DNA of 64,000 nt from Plantago major (lineage: Eukaryota; Streptophyta; Magnoliopsida; Lamiales; Plantaginaceae), in assembly GCA_026545765.1 (NCBI GenBank), contig JAIFAC010000009.1, positions 124,001-188,000 on the forward strand, in the 5' to 3' direction. Positions 38,433 through 49,404 of the stretch are shown one piece after another (the first letter of the stretch is position 1; every line of letters starts with the position of its first letter). The notes under the pieces are model-generated. The model was not told the origin of the DNA. It ran no database searches and was given only the letters and a program-made list of their open reading frames with translations. A program made the translations under genes and the position numbers.

Positions 38433-39045
38433 AAGACCATCAAAGCATTTGTGAAGAATGCATGCCAACACATCCCAATGAACCAACAGATGTCTGGTTC
38501 TGATGTCAGAAAGTTTGAAGTCGATAGGTGTATCTGATTTTTCAACATCACACACATCACTGTAAAGTTGCTTTATACATACAAGGAGATCATCATCCTT
38601 GGTGTTTATTTCAAAATCATTTCCAAAGGATGTCCTTTCCTTGAAAGTTGTTAAGTTCAAAAGGATGTCCTTTCCTTGAACTTTTGATTTTACAGACACT
38701 ATCTCAGTGCCTTCAGTGACACAAGAAATAATCCTGGAATTGTTGTAGAATTCCAACACATCCAGTGAAGAAACTCCACCGGAATAGCGCATGTGAAACC
38801 TTTAAGTTGTACCTTTTCAAGCATACCAAGAATCAATTTCCTATCAGCCTGGTTTTCAATAGCAGCGGCAAGGTATTCTTCAATCATGGCACCACCACAA
38901 ATCATCTTGTGATTTGAAGTCCAATGGTCCGGATTGAAGTCTCCTGTCAACGATTGTTCTTTATAACCAACACTGGTGCTTGCTTTTCAGCAGTACCAGA
39001 GGTAGTAGCATGGAATTTCTGGGTGAGAGCACGTTTTGGAGCCAT

Positions 39046-39740
39046 CTCTTTAAATAGTGCAAGTTTTTGAAAGTCGGAAAGAGATTAAGGTAGGAGATTA
39101 GTGATTCTTTGCAGAAAAACTAAGCGAAAATGTAGATTTGCAGAAAACTTTGAAAGATTTTTGCTATTTCTGTGTAAGTGTGAATGTTGGATTAGGCGAA
39201 AGTGATTTCTTTTGCCAAAATCCTATATATATAGCAAATTAATTTTGTGCATATGTATCTGTGTACGTGCAGAACAACGTGGGTGAAAACTACTTTGCAT
39301 TAAGGCTAGTGGGCCATAACTATTTTTACAGTCCACTACCTTTTAACGAGGTTAAATTTTGGCCGTTGAATCTGGAACGTCCATCTCATCAAGGGCTGAG
39401 ATTGCTTTTCCAACAATTATCACAATCACTTCTTGTAATCGTGCCCAATTAATGAACTTTGGCGAGTAGCTATCTGAATCACATTTCTTCTGTGTGACTA
39501 AGGGACAGTTTTGTTTTCTGAATTTATCTTCAAACAATACATCTGTTCATATATTTCACAAATATGGAAATAATACAAAACACGAGAGAGTAGTTGACTA
39601 CAGATAGTTGTACTACTTTCTTCTTTTGTGTTCTTCATCGAAAGTGATCTAGATATCCGAGTAATTGCCGTAAATCTTCACATAGCCATTTTACCTTTTA
39701 ACCTTTGATATCTGAGTATCCGTCTCAGATATCTTTTTGC
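39046..39740 (-). other. Spacer between pol and the accessory gene, SIRE copy 1
   Basis: Non-coding; contains the internal TATA box. Several ATATCTGAGA/TATCTGAG phrases typical of this element family occur here and in its LTR. Confidence 0.5.
39222..39233 (-). promoter_or_regulatory. Internal TATA box upstream of the accessory gene, SIRE copy 1
   Basis: The minus strand reads GCTATATATATAGGA. It lies about 177 bp before the ATG at 39045. The plus copy has the same motif at 60833-60844, about 198 bp before its ATG, although the surrounding sequence has diverged. Promoter activity is inferred. Confidence 0.55.
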
Positions 39741-39748
39741 TATGTGTT

Positions 39749-40656
39749 TCACCTTTTGTCTTTGATATTCTGGATTCCCGTTCCAGATATCTTATCTCTT
39801 CTTTTCAGTCCATACAGAGCTTTCTGAAGCTTATAAACCATTCTACTTTCTGTGGAAACTTCAAAGCCTGGTGGTTGTTCAACATAGACTTCCTCAGCAA
39901 GTTCACCGTTTAGGAATGCACTTTTAACATCCATTTCATAAACTTTAAAGTCATTATGAGTCGCAGGCTAGAAATAGTCTAATTCCATCCAATCTTGTAA
40001 TCGAGCATACGACTCATCAAAATCTAGTCGCTCACCGTGAATCCCTTGGCAACCAACCTTGCTTTGTTTCTGGTTATTTCACCAGACTCATTCATTTTAT
40101 TTCTGAAAACCCACTTGGTTCCAATTACAGATATTCCATCAACAAATGGAACCAATTTCCAGACTTTGTTTCTTTCAAATTGATCCAACTCTTCTTGCAT
40201 TGTAGAGATCCAATCTTAATCCTTCAATGCTTCTTCTATAGTTTTAGGTTCAATGTTTGAGATGAAACATCCATAGAGAGAGTCTGCATTTCCAGCAATT
40301 GCTCTTCTAGTTCTAACCCCTTGGTCTAAAGGACCAATCACATCCTTGGCAGGATGATTTGTTATCCGTTTTATAATGGGTTTTGAACTAGTAAGATTAA
40401 TATCATTTTGATCTGAATGTGAATCAATATGATCTTGATAGGATACTTGTTCAGTGTCTGAGATATCTGGCATACGGGAAATGTCAATGATATCTGACAC
40501 TTTTTCAGTGTTAGAGATATCTGGGATTGAATTTTCAGCAATCTCATTCTCAGAAACCTCTTCATGATGAAGGTTCTCAGTAAACTGTTCCATTTCTGGA
40601 ATTCTCATAGGAAATTCTTCAGCATGTCTTAGAGTCATCTGGTTGTTACTAAGCAA
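39749..40656 (-). pseudogene. Reverse transcriptase N-terminal part, SIRE copy 1
   Basis: Ty1/copia RT. The minus strand carries the pre-RT linker (40656-40216), then [18 protein letters not shown] near 40110, [18 protein letters not shown] at 39934 and KALYGLKR near 39812. The frame shifts at least twice, and the sequence then departs from the copia pattern: the YVDD active site, thumb and RNase H are missing. Compare the plus copy, where the same motif continues into APRAWYD. Confidence 0.85.
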
Positions 40657-40869
40657 TGGTTGCTTTTCATCGCCGTAGTCATCCTCAAGTGAATGATGTA
40701 ATTGTTTCCTTTTGAGGATTCTTCTTCAGAATCATTAATCATTAGTTCTTTTAACCAATCTAAGAGTTCTTCATTCAAGAGTACTTTCTTGTTTCCTTCA
40801 TAGAAAACTACATGAACAGATTCTTCAATCTTTTGTGTTCTTTTGTTGTAGATTCTGTAGGCTTTGCTA

Positions 40870-42050
40870 TTCAGAGACTAACCAAGATATGTTCTCAGGT
40901 ATTCTTTTCCATTGTTAAGAACAAAACATCTGCAACCAAACACCCTTAGATGTTTGATACTAGGGGGTTTACCAATCAAAAGTTCATAAGGAGTTTTATC
41001 ATGGTGTTTGTTAACCAAACATCTATTTTGAGTGTAGCAGGCTGTGTTGACAGCTTCAACCCAATAGATTTCACTTATTTCAGTGTCAGCAAGCATTGTT
41101 CTTGTTGCTTCTTTTATGGTCCTATTCTTCCTTTCAGCAACACCATTTTGTTGTGGTGTCCATCAAGATAGTTGATGTGGTATACCTTGCGTGCATAAAA
41201 CTCTTTTATGTAATCGTTCACAAACGCAGAGTATCATGGTCCTGCTCGACAGATACCTTGCCATTTTTCATGACTTCAAGCTTATTCAGCAAGTTGGGTA
41301 TTTCAACCCTTGCATCAGATTTTTGTTTGAGAAATACAACCCAAGTGAATCTTCAGTAATCATCAACAACAACCAGACCATACTTCTTTCCTGCATAGAT
41401 AGTTACAGAGGATTCAAAAAGATCCATATGTAACATTTGCAGTGGCCTTTCACTGGAGTGTCTAGTTTTAGACTTGAAAGATGTTTTGGATTGTTTCCCC
41501 ATTTGGCAAGCTGAGCATATACCATCTTTTCTATATGCCATTTTGGGTAAACCAACCACCAATTCTTTCTTGGCTAGCTTGTTCAGAGTTTTGAAGCTCA
41601 AGTGACTCATTCTTTTATGCCATAGCCAATTTTCTTCAGTGTGGCCAGATTGACTCACCATGAGACATTCTTCAGTTGTGGCAGATGCCCAGTTAGCAAC
41701 ATAAAGACTTCATTTCCGCCTAGAAACCAAGACTGTCTACTTTGATTAATTATCACCGCTATGAATTTTGATTTGATCTTTACTGAGAACCCTTTGTCAG
41801 CAAATTGACTCATGCTTAGGAGATTATATATTTCAGTCCCTTTACATGAAGTACACCAGAGATTGTAAGGGCTCCAAATTTCAGATCTCCAAATCCTACA
41901 GTTGGATTTATTTCTCCTCCAAAGAAATCGATATCCGGTCCAAAGATTGCAAACTTTGTAGTTGACCAGATTTGCTTTTTCTCCAGTCATGTGCTTCCCA
42001 CATCCACTATCAAAATGCCATGTTGGATTCTTCCTTGGAGTGTTCTGCAC
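40870..42050 (-). pseudogene. Protease and integrase, SIRE copy 1
   Basis: From 42050: HFDSGCGKHMTG holds the copia-type aspartic protease active site (D-S-G, 42011-42003). The pre-integrase zinc region follows (LWHKRMSHLSF ... ICSACQMGKQ, about 41630-41490), then the integrase start LHMDLFESS and VVVDDYS near 41360. The rest of the core (to about 40870) reads only across several stops and frame changes. Integrase precedes RT, which defines Ty1/copia. Confidence 0.8.
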
Positions 42051-42303
42051 AAAACAGGAAATAGGAGTTTAAGTTCTCATTTCAATGATGGAACCATCTG
42101 GACTAAACAATCTTCCAGTAGGAATCCATTTTTGTATATATTTCTTAGGAACATGCTTTTGTCTAATAGGAACATAAGGAGGAATTCTATGTAAATGAAT
42201 AGTATTATCATTGTTTAGAATTATTTTCCTTTTTGGTGTGTTCCTTGGAGCTCCACGTGGTGCTTTCAGACACTGCCGATTGTCGAGTCGCTTTTCAAAT
42301 AAC

Positions 42304-44588
42304 TTAGCTTTCCTTGCAGATTTCTTCTAGCCCCTGCATTCGTGAGTTGTCGAATTGCTCTTTTCTTCCACTTCGATGATTGCTATGCGAACTCGCTTTC
42401 ATCCATCGTTCTTGCTCTTGTTTATACTCACGAGCAAGTTGTTTCCCGATGGCTTTATAGCCAATGCCATTTCGAGCTCCTGGTGCTATCTGAGTTCTCT
42501 TATCAGCAGCTTTGCTAGTCTCTGGAACGTCTTTCTTTCCAGAAAATGTGATGTTGGAAAATTTACCTGCTCCCACAAATTTTCCTTTCTAAGAGACATA
42601 GCACTGAGGGTGATTACACTTTTCAGTGTTATGTTTCTTTACAGAAACGTTCCCAACAATTTTCTTTTGGACTTGTTTTTCCCACAAAGGTTTGGTCGCA
42701 ACTGCCTTTCCTTTGTCAACAACCTTGGTTTTCTGACCAACGCTGTAGGTTATTTGGGAACCATCTTGCTGAGCACTAACAAATGTTATTCTTTTGTCAT
42801 TCTTATTCAAAGTGGTAGAACTATTTATTTGTGTGTTCAGCCCAAGTCCTCCCTTTTCTGAAGGATCTCTTAAATAAGAGTGTACTTCAGTAAGTGTGTC
42901 ACTAGCTTTGGCATAGGATTGAAAAGATAGTTCTTTCTTTTTGAATTCCTCATTTTCAGAAAGAAGATCTTTATTTTCCTTTTGGAGTATATCCATTGCC
43001 TTTCTGTGTGACTTCTCCGTCTCAGATATCTGTGCTTTGAGAAATGCATTTCGGCATCCTTTTTGTTAGATATCTTGAGTAATTGTGAATTTTCCTTCTC
43101 AAGATAATTCTTTTCTTCTTCAAAAATGTCGGCTCTAGCTCGGACTATTTGAAATTCTCTTTTGTAGAGGTCAAGTTCTCTTCTGAGGTATTCTAAATCT
43201 CTGATTCCTTCCTCATCACTCTCATAGTTTATGAATTGAGAAATGTTGGTTACCTCGTCAGCCATTAGGCAAGGCTTAATGTTGGAGCAATCTGGATAGA
43301 TCTCCTTAGCAACCCCGCATAATTCCCTTTTCCTTTGACCAAAGTCAACCAATTCATGAGTGATGCCACATAATTCTGGTGAAGGTAGTTTGGAGTCATT
43401 TGAGTCTTCTTCCTCAGATTCTGACTCAATATCAAGAGCATCCAGTTGGATTTGAATCTTTTTCCTTTCTTCGGTGAGCATAGCTCTCTGACCTCTCTTG
43501 AAATTTCTTCTATCTTTCTTGTCACCTGTCTTTAGCTTATTGAAAACAGGCGCCTCTTTTAAAGTGACTGTGTTTCGACAATAGAAACAGATATCGCTTT
43601 CGCTTCCTCAAGATTAGATGCTTGTCGAGCTGCTTGTTCAAAGGAGCTTGACAATGATATTTTTGTACTGGTGATGTTTGAGCCTAGATACTTTTTCAGG
43701 TTCTCTTTGGCTTTTCTTCTCTCAATCTCCCGACTGACATATTTTTTTCATTTGCTTCACAGCAAGAGCATCTTCCGCAGTCATTTCTTTGGTATCCTTC
43801 TTTTCAGAAGTACCTTATGTTACTAAAGCAACATTGTGAACCTTCTCAGCAATCATTTGTTCTCTCTGAGTAGTTTCATAATCGATGAGCTAAGGAGAAA
43901 AAGTTCTACTGCAGTGATATTTGGCATTCCTTGGTTAAAATAAAAGTACTGAGTATGTTCCAAATTTTGATTCAAGCTTCTCACGATAGTCTTAACCTTT
44001 TCAGAGTTAGAGTATCTCTCACTTTCACCAAGTGCAGCCATTTCACTCAGTAATGTTGTAAACCGGAAATCTAGTTCTTCAAGAGTCTCTGTGGGACCTT
44101 GTTTAAAGTTTTGGAATTTGAGCTTCAAAACTTCGAACTTATTTTCCTTTGTTTTCTCAAAGGTTACAGCATTTCTTCAATCACCGCCTGTGCCACTTTC
44201 GCCGTTTTTGCACCCCATAATTTACAATGTATGTGCTCTAGAGTGGAACGTATGATGATATTACGAACTTGACCATCCAGTCGATTTCTTTTGGCATCTT
44301 CCAATATCCAGAGCTCTCTGGGCTTTGGCTCATAAACAACTTGACCAGTAAGTCTTCCACTGGTTGACGCAACTGTCTGTGAGGAACCACCACTTGATTC
44401 TTCATCAGTAGGAACTCTGTCCTACCATTAGAAACCTCCATGACCTGCTTGAGTTGTTGAATGACTATGGGGCCATTCTTTATCACGTTGATCATTTCGT
44501 CACTGATGGCTTCTAGATGGAGCATCATGTTGTTCTTCCATTTCACATAGTTCTCTGGCTTGAGAATTGGAGAATCACTTAAAGACAT
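42304..44588 (-). pseudogene. Gag of SIRE copy 1
   Basis: The frame starts MSLSDSPILKPENYVKW at 44588 and is homologous along its length to the intact gag at 55865-58141. Shared landmarks are the LEAISDEMI segment, the QGPTETLEELDFRFTTL capsid segment (about 44080), the CFYC half-knuckle (about 43590) and the SYAKASDTLT coiled-coil end (about 42900). The zinc knuckle has lost GHFKRDC, and frameshifts occur near 44240, 43850, 43490 and 42990. Confidence 0.8.
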
Positions 44589-44692
44589 TCTGCAGCAATC
44601 ACACTTCCAAATATCTTAAGTGTAGGTGAAAAGCTGTTAGTAGGCACTTATCTGGGATCTAGTTTCAGTGTAGAAGGCTTTGGGAACCTCCT

Positions 44693-44704
44693 GCTCTGAT
44701 ACCA
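44693..44704 (-). promoter_or_regulatory. tRNA-iMet primer-binding site, SIRE copy 1
   Basis: The minus strand reads TGGTATCAGAGC two bases after the 5' LTR end. This exact 12-mer is the standard plant copia primer site. Confidence 0.9.
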
Positions 44705-44706
44705 CT

Positions 44707-46304
44707 TGCTGGTCCAGCTAGCGTCAAAGGAAAAGACTAGAGGGGGGAGGGAGGTGAATAGTCTTTCACAACTTTTGACGATAAACACAATTTCTCAGAT
44801 ATATGTGAAGATATCTGATACCTAATTTCAGAGAGCGGAAGACTTTTATGTGATAAGTGCACGTGCTCAGCAAGATATAATGTGTTTAAATACTTAGCTG
44901 GATAAAGATAACGATAAGTAAATTGTTATAAGTAAATACCACGTCTTTTATAGTGGTATCTGAAGGTCGTGTAATCCTTCAACTAATCCACTTTGGCCTT
45001 TCTCAGACCTAGAATCCACTTAGACAGATAATTGAGTTCACCTTACAAATATCTTCTCTCAATTCCTAAATACACTAGGTTTCCAACCAAGTGTCCCCCC
45101 TGATTTATTCCCCGGCTCCCAACCAAGTACTTCCTATACTCAGAAACCTTTGATTTGTTCCTTAGTTTCCCAAACTAAGTACTTCCTATGCTCAGTATCC
45201 TTGGAGTTATTCCTTAGTTTCCCAAACTAAGTACTTCGACTCGACGCTTAACGTGTCAAGTTATGTTGGTTTGTCAGGCGAGTAGTCTTAATAACTTTTC
45301 AGTTATGCAGAAATACTCTATAGAACAAGGGTCACATAACACACTTCACAATGTCTGGTGATATATTCTTTACTGACCCAAGTTTATGTTAAATGTTCTG
45401 GAGAATGAAACTCAGATACTTGATCTTTTGATTCAACTCCTTCACAGATAACAATGCTTGTTAAGGATCAGGACACTTAGAACTTTCGTGCTACATAGAA
45501 TTCAAGAGCTTAGTCGCAACTGTAAGCTAAAGAGTAAGTAGGTTGGAGGCTTGTATGCTTGAATGAATAAGTTCGTTCTGTGTGTAAGTTCAAGGTGTGT
45601 TTCAATCATTCTAAGTGGTGATATTTATAGTTGAATTTGAAGCCGTTTGAATAGTATCCGTTAGGCTCAATTCAAATTCAAACTATTGATATCTGAAAAT
45701 AGTACTGCAGAAGACATTGTCTCTTTCGTAGATTTCCTTTGTTCGATGTCTCTGTCAGCATTTATCAGATTGTACTATTTTTGTCTCGCAGCGTTAACGA
45801 AACTATGCACGCTCAAGCATCAGATGTCCCTTTCCAGAGACCTTCACATCTCCAGATACACTGCTGAAACATTATTTCGTAAACATAGTTTTATTCAAGG
45901 CATCCGAGTGTAGGTTTCAGGCGCTTTTCCTCGCTCAAGAATTTTGTGTTCTCGTATATCTTTTGCAAAACTTGTTTATTGAAAACACTTGTTTCTTTAA
46001 GATATCTTGACATAGGTATCTGATGAGACCAATTTCCTTCGTCTTTAGCAATTTTGAACAGTCTTCAAATCTTCAAATTTGTTGAACTCTCATGTCAGAT
46101 GCCTTGTTCTTGGTCTTCTTGAAAGATATAAAAAAAAATTACATTCAGAGACCTTACATCATCCTATACAAGATTTTCTATACTAACATACTTAGTGATT
46201 TTCCTCTTTTACAGTGTTCAAGTGAACCAAGAGTACTAACCACCTTTCTGAGCTAAAATAAGTCGTTAGGTTGCTGATCAAAATCTAAACAGATATTCCT
46301 AACA
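44707..46304 (-). repeat. 5' LTR of SIRE copy 1
   Basis: 1598 bp, minus strand from TGTTAGGAATATCTG (46304) to GGACCAGCA (44707). A TATA box CTATAAATATCACC lies at about 45617-45630. It matches the 3' LTR without its insertion, differing by scattered substitutions and short deletions. Confidence 0.9.
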
Positions 46305-46309
46305 ATAAG

Positions 46310-48007
46310 TATAATCAGTAACAAGTCATTTAATAAACAATAAAATATCCAGTAACAAGCAATTTAACGACAGGTAAGCACATCACTTTCAAATACATAT
46401 ATTCACATCAATTTACAATCAGCATATGACTTCCATTTCTTTCACAGTTTCAAAATCACATCAGTTCACTTCTCATTCCAACAAATCAGCTATAAATATT
46501 TAACATCATTCACATTTATATAATAATGCAAGTGCTTAGTCATTTTTTTTGTCTGCTATGGCTCTGTTACGACCAAGAGTAATTTGTCATCACGATAATG
46601 GCCATTGCATTACCATCCCTTTCATCATATACCACATGGAGTTCAAAGGAACTCGTGGTTCAGACGCAGATCAGATCCAACAAGATCGAGAATTTTCACA
46701 TAACACATGACTCAAGGTCATCAGCAATCATGACAGAATCCTCTTATCTCTTATGAATGCAATTCACATAATCATATATATATATACATATATACGGCTA
46801 ACACTTTATCTGAGCTTATATTTTCATACAACAACACACACGACCCATTCGTGCATGGGAACAATTGATACATATCGTCAACCACTCACTTTTAGCTTTA
46901 CATCATTTCTAGAACATAACATTTCATATATATAGCACAAAACGGTATATTTTCACACTTCATATAAAAAACTTCAACCATATAATTCACATATATACCG
47001 TCAACACACTAGCATTATAGTAATAATATCACGTCACACATATACATAGCCCGTAGTGCAATAGAAATCGTTTAAAGAGATATTTATCAAACAACAAGTT
47101 ACCGACAATTACTTACAATGATACTAAATAACAAGTTACTAAGTACACTTACCAAAGACGGTCCAAAACCGCTACTAACTTCCCCCGGATACTATTTAGG
47201 TGTTAAAGGACCGGAACCTAGTCCGAAATTCTATTTGATTGATCACTACTACTATTTTCCATCTCCTTTTTACACTGAGCTTTCATCGCCAAAGCTCAGA
47301 TCAATATTGCCGACTGATAACTATTATGCATTCTCATATTTGAACAAACAAGTGAAAGTAAAAAAATCAATTAAAAGGTCACACCATTTCAGTTTTGAAC
47401 GAGTGATGTGTTGTGTGAAAGGAGGTGTTACTATGTGTATTCGTGAGAAGTGATGAGAGCAGGGAAATATTTCAGAAGAAGAAATCTTAATAGTGAAGAA
47501 GTATAATTACATTAAGACGGTTTAATTTTCAGGTGGATCAGATTGAGAGAGGCGGTGGACGTGAGTGAAATATCAATTATAGTTAACTCTATATATTATT
47601 TTAATGACCGAATTATTTGCACAAGCATATTTATTTCGATTTTTACAACGACGACCTGAAAGTCAAAGAGGTTCACAAAATAAATACTATAAATTCATGC
47701 GGTTCATATTACGGTGTCCGTACTTTCATAGGACTTCTTTTGGATATAAACGTTAAATTTAAAAATAGTAAAATGTCGCCTAAAACAACGATAACAATTA
47801 TAATTCAACAACTCACGTACTATCAATTCATTTAACATCAATTTCATATAGCACAAATACACTCGTCTTATTCTAGTGTAATTTAATTTTTCACAAATAA
47901 TGCCACACGTGTAAAAAATATCAAATATTAATATTTGCTTGATATTATTATTTTTTTTAAACATAATTAAACATGCTTATAAGGTGAGAAAGGTCAGGGG
48001 TGTGACA
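46310..48007 (-). repeat. 5' LTR of the Ty3/gypsy derivative, outer piece
   Basis: Continues the LTR begun at 16506-16822 on the other side of the copia insertion. It ends on the plus strand with GGGGTGTGACA, followed by TSD TAAAC. It is collinear with 14400-16141. Confidence 0.85.
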
Positions 48008-48114
48008 TAAACACCCTCACGTTATACCAGTTGAAATCTATGTCACTCAATAGACCATCACATCACACAAGAATGAACAAGGAACAGTCAGGACTTACGT
48101 CTAAACTAATTCAT

Positions 48115-48116
<2 letters not shown>

Positions 48117-48182
<66 letters not shown>
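48117..48182. repeat. Compound TA/CA microsatellite
   Basis: About 16 AT units run directly into about 17 AC units. It interrupts the downstream end of the frame at 48398. Confidence 0.95.
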
Positions 48183-48187
<5 letters not shown>

Positions 48188-48398
48188 TACAAAAACTAGC
48201 ACAACAGAGTTTCGAAGGTTCGCCTTTACTAAAAGGTTTAGCTACTCCTAGCAAAAGTATAGCACAAGTAGAAGACATGATGACAATAATAATAAAGAAG
48301 AGAAAGAGTTTGCTTATTCTTGACGGCTGCGTTCTTCGTTCTTCAATGGTGTTGACGGCCAGGGTTTCCGTCTCAGGGTCTCTCCAGGGTTTTTTCAT
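48183..48398 (-). CDS. Start of a probable host gene for a small membrane-anchored protein
   Basis: The minus-strand frame opens MKKPWRDPETETLAVN and continues into a hydrophobic stretch of about 22 residues (LFLFFIIIVIMSSTCAILLL) flanked by basic residues, a signal-anchor or transmembrane pattern. A TATA box ACTATATAAG lies at 48470-48461, about 65 bp before the ATG. The open frame runs on into the microsatellite, which cannot be coding, so the real exon probably ends at or before 48183. No family is recognised. The large nested retroelement block lies 390 bp downstream and may have separated the gene from later exons. Confidence 0.4.
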
Positions 48399-48460
48399 CG
48401 CTATAGTCTTTCCACTTCTCGAGAGAAGAAGGGGTCTGATTTTAATTGACCCAAGGCACT

Positions 48461-48470
48461 CTTATATAGT
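48461..48470 (-). promoter_or_regulatory. Candidate TATA box of the 48398 frame
   Basis: The minus strand reads CACTATATAAGAGTG, followed by a pyrimidine-rich leader (CCCCTTCTTCTCTC) up to the ATG. The spacing suits a plant promoter. Confidence 0.45.
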
Positions 48471-48482
48471 GTAGAGAGAAGT

Positions 48483-49400
48483 TAAATATCCACCATATCA
48501 TATAAGGAAGGTGGAGGATGGCAGACCATGAGTTAACAAACTTGGGCCAGGAGAAACAAGCCAACGAGTCGATTTCCAGCCGTCATTGTGCGTTTTCTCT
48601 TTCGGGCTATTTTTGGACTTCGTAACTTCGTTATATCGAAAAGTGGTATTCTACATTGTTTTTAGTATTTTGAATAAGCTTTGCAATTGTAGGTCTTGTG
48701 ACTCAATTGAACTCCTCTAGCTCATCGTACAACTTGATAATCGTCTTTCGATATTTCTTCGATTAAGCATAAATATCTCGACTTTTGCATCGGAAATCGT
48801 GCAAATCCTTGAAAACACGATCGTTACCTATGAAATGAGTAAGAAACTGGTAATTAGCCATAATATGATACAAATATTCAATATTGCAAAAATAAAAAGG
48901 GGGTCTAAAAGTGTGTTAAATCGCACATTTCGTGGTCACATCAGTGCATCCGAAAATATGATGGTTTTCATCATTCATCACACGCATAGCGTGTGAAGTC
49001 TTTTCTTTTAGCGAAAATTAGGAGATAATTTTAGAAATGGTTAAATGTTTGGCTAACGATTAAAATCACAGAACCCTGTTATAAACACCTAAAATCACCT
49101 CATTTTCTTGATTTTAATTGTTATCCGAACAAACTAATGTTTCTAAGTGCCACCATTAACACTCACTGTAGTCATTTTCTAGGTGGACAAAATTACTATT
49201 TGTGATAGGAATTGAGAGTTACACGCCTAAAACAGAGTGAGAGTACTGAAGATATAAAATTACAAAATAAATGTTGAATTGATGAATCCACGACTCGAAG
49301 ACCTAGCTGAACAAATCAAACACTGACCAACAAGAAAGACCTAGCTAATTATTCAAGAAAACAACACAAGAAATAAAGCAATCTGACTGAGATCCACAAG
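48483..49400. other. Low-copy AT-rich interval, nothing recognised
   Basis: It contains a short palindrome CACACGCATAGCGTGTG (48979-48995). No gene or repeat family is seen. Confidence 0.45.
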
Positions 49401-49404
49401 AATC

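Larger units (their letters stand above)
20306..39045 (-). pseudogene. Accessory gene after pol in SIRE copy 1, intron-bearing
   Basis: Function unknown. The frame starts MAPKRALTQ at 39045, in the place where SIRE-type elements carry an 'env-like' ORF, and ends at 20306 after removal of the Tat insertion (24970-38432 plus one TSD). The N-terminal part shares DRKLILGML, LDVLEFYNNS, QISQERWMMM/QINMERWMMM and FNWGKYAF with the gene at 61042; this region recalls, weakly, the 'putative plant transposon protein' domain. It is followed by short exons split by four introns, a conserved basic-plus-acidic section (KWQKLR...DLSE), a coiled coil (about 22210-22090), poly-Glu/poly-Lys tracts near 21045-21110, and a compact C-terminal region of about 200 residues. 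No signal peptide or obvious membrane segment is seen, which argues against an envelope role. Several frameshifts and stops disable it. Confidence 0.7.
16828..46304 (-). mobile_element. SIRE/Maximus-type Ty1/copia element with extra gene (copy 1)
   Basis: The TSD ATAAG (16823-16827 and 46305-46309) and LTRs TGTTAGG...CAACA/CAGCA define the element. On the minus strand the order is 5' LTR, exact tRNA-iMet primer site, gag, protease, integrase, truncated RT, accessory gene, polypurine tract, 3' LTR. This order is that of Ty1/copia, and the RT motif [18 protein letters not shown] with a long region after pol fits the SIRE/Maximus lineage. The 29.5-kb span shrinks to about 14.7 kb once the Tat (13.5 kb) and Mutator-like (1.3 kb) insertions are removed. 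Coding regions are broken throughout. Confidence 0.85.
14095..48007 (-). mobile_element. Ty3/gypsy deletion derivative hosting the nested block
   Basis: The outermost boundary of the nest is marked by TSD TAAAC (14090-14094 and 48008-48012). On the minus strand the order is 5' LTR (48007-46310, then 16827-16506), tRNA-iMet primer site, 364 bp of internal DNA, polypurine tract, 3' LTR (16141-14095). The sequence before the 3' LTR, with a GGGGACGAAATTTCTTTTAG stretch, is typical of plant chromoviruses of the Tekay/Del group. No protein-coding segment remains. Removing the inner copia insertion restores LTRs of about 2020 and 2047 bp. Confidence 0.85.

Noticed and set aside
20306..39045. Naming the accessory gene an envelope gene
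   Set aside because: Position after pol fits the 'env-like' label used for SIRE elements, but no signal peptide, transmembrane segment or cleavage motif is visible.
48114..48182. Extension of the minus-strand membrane-protein frame through Cys-Val and Tyr-Ile repeats
   Set aside because: It is the translated CA/TA microsatellite; the coding part should end before it.
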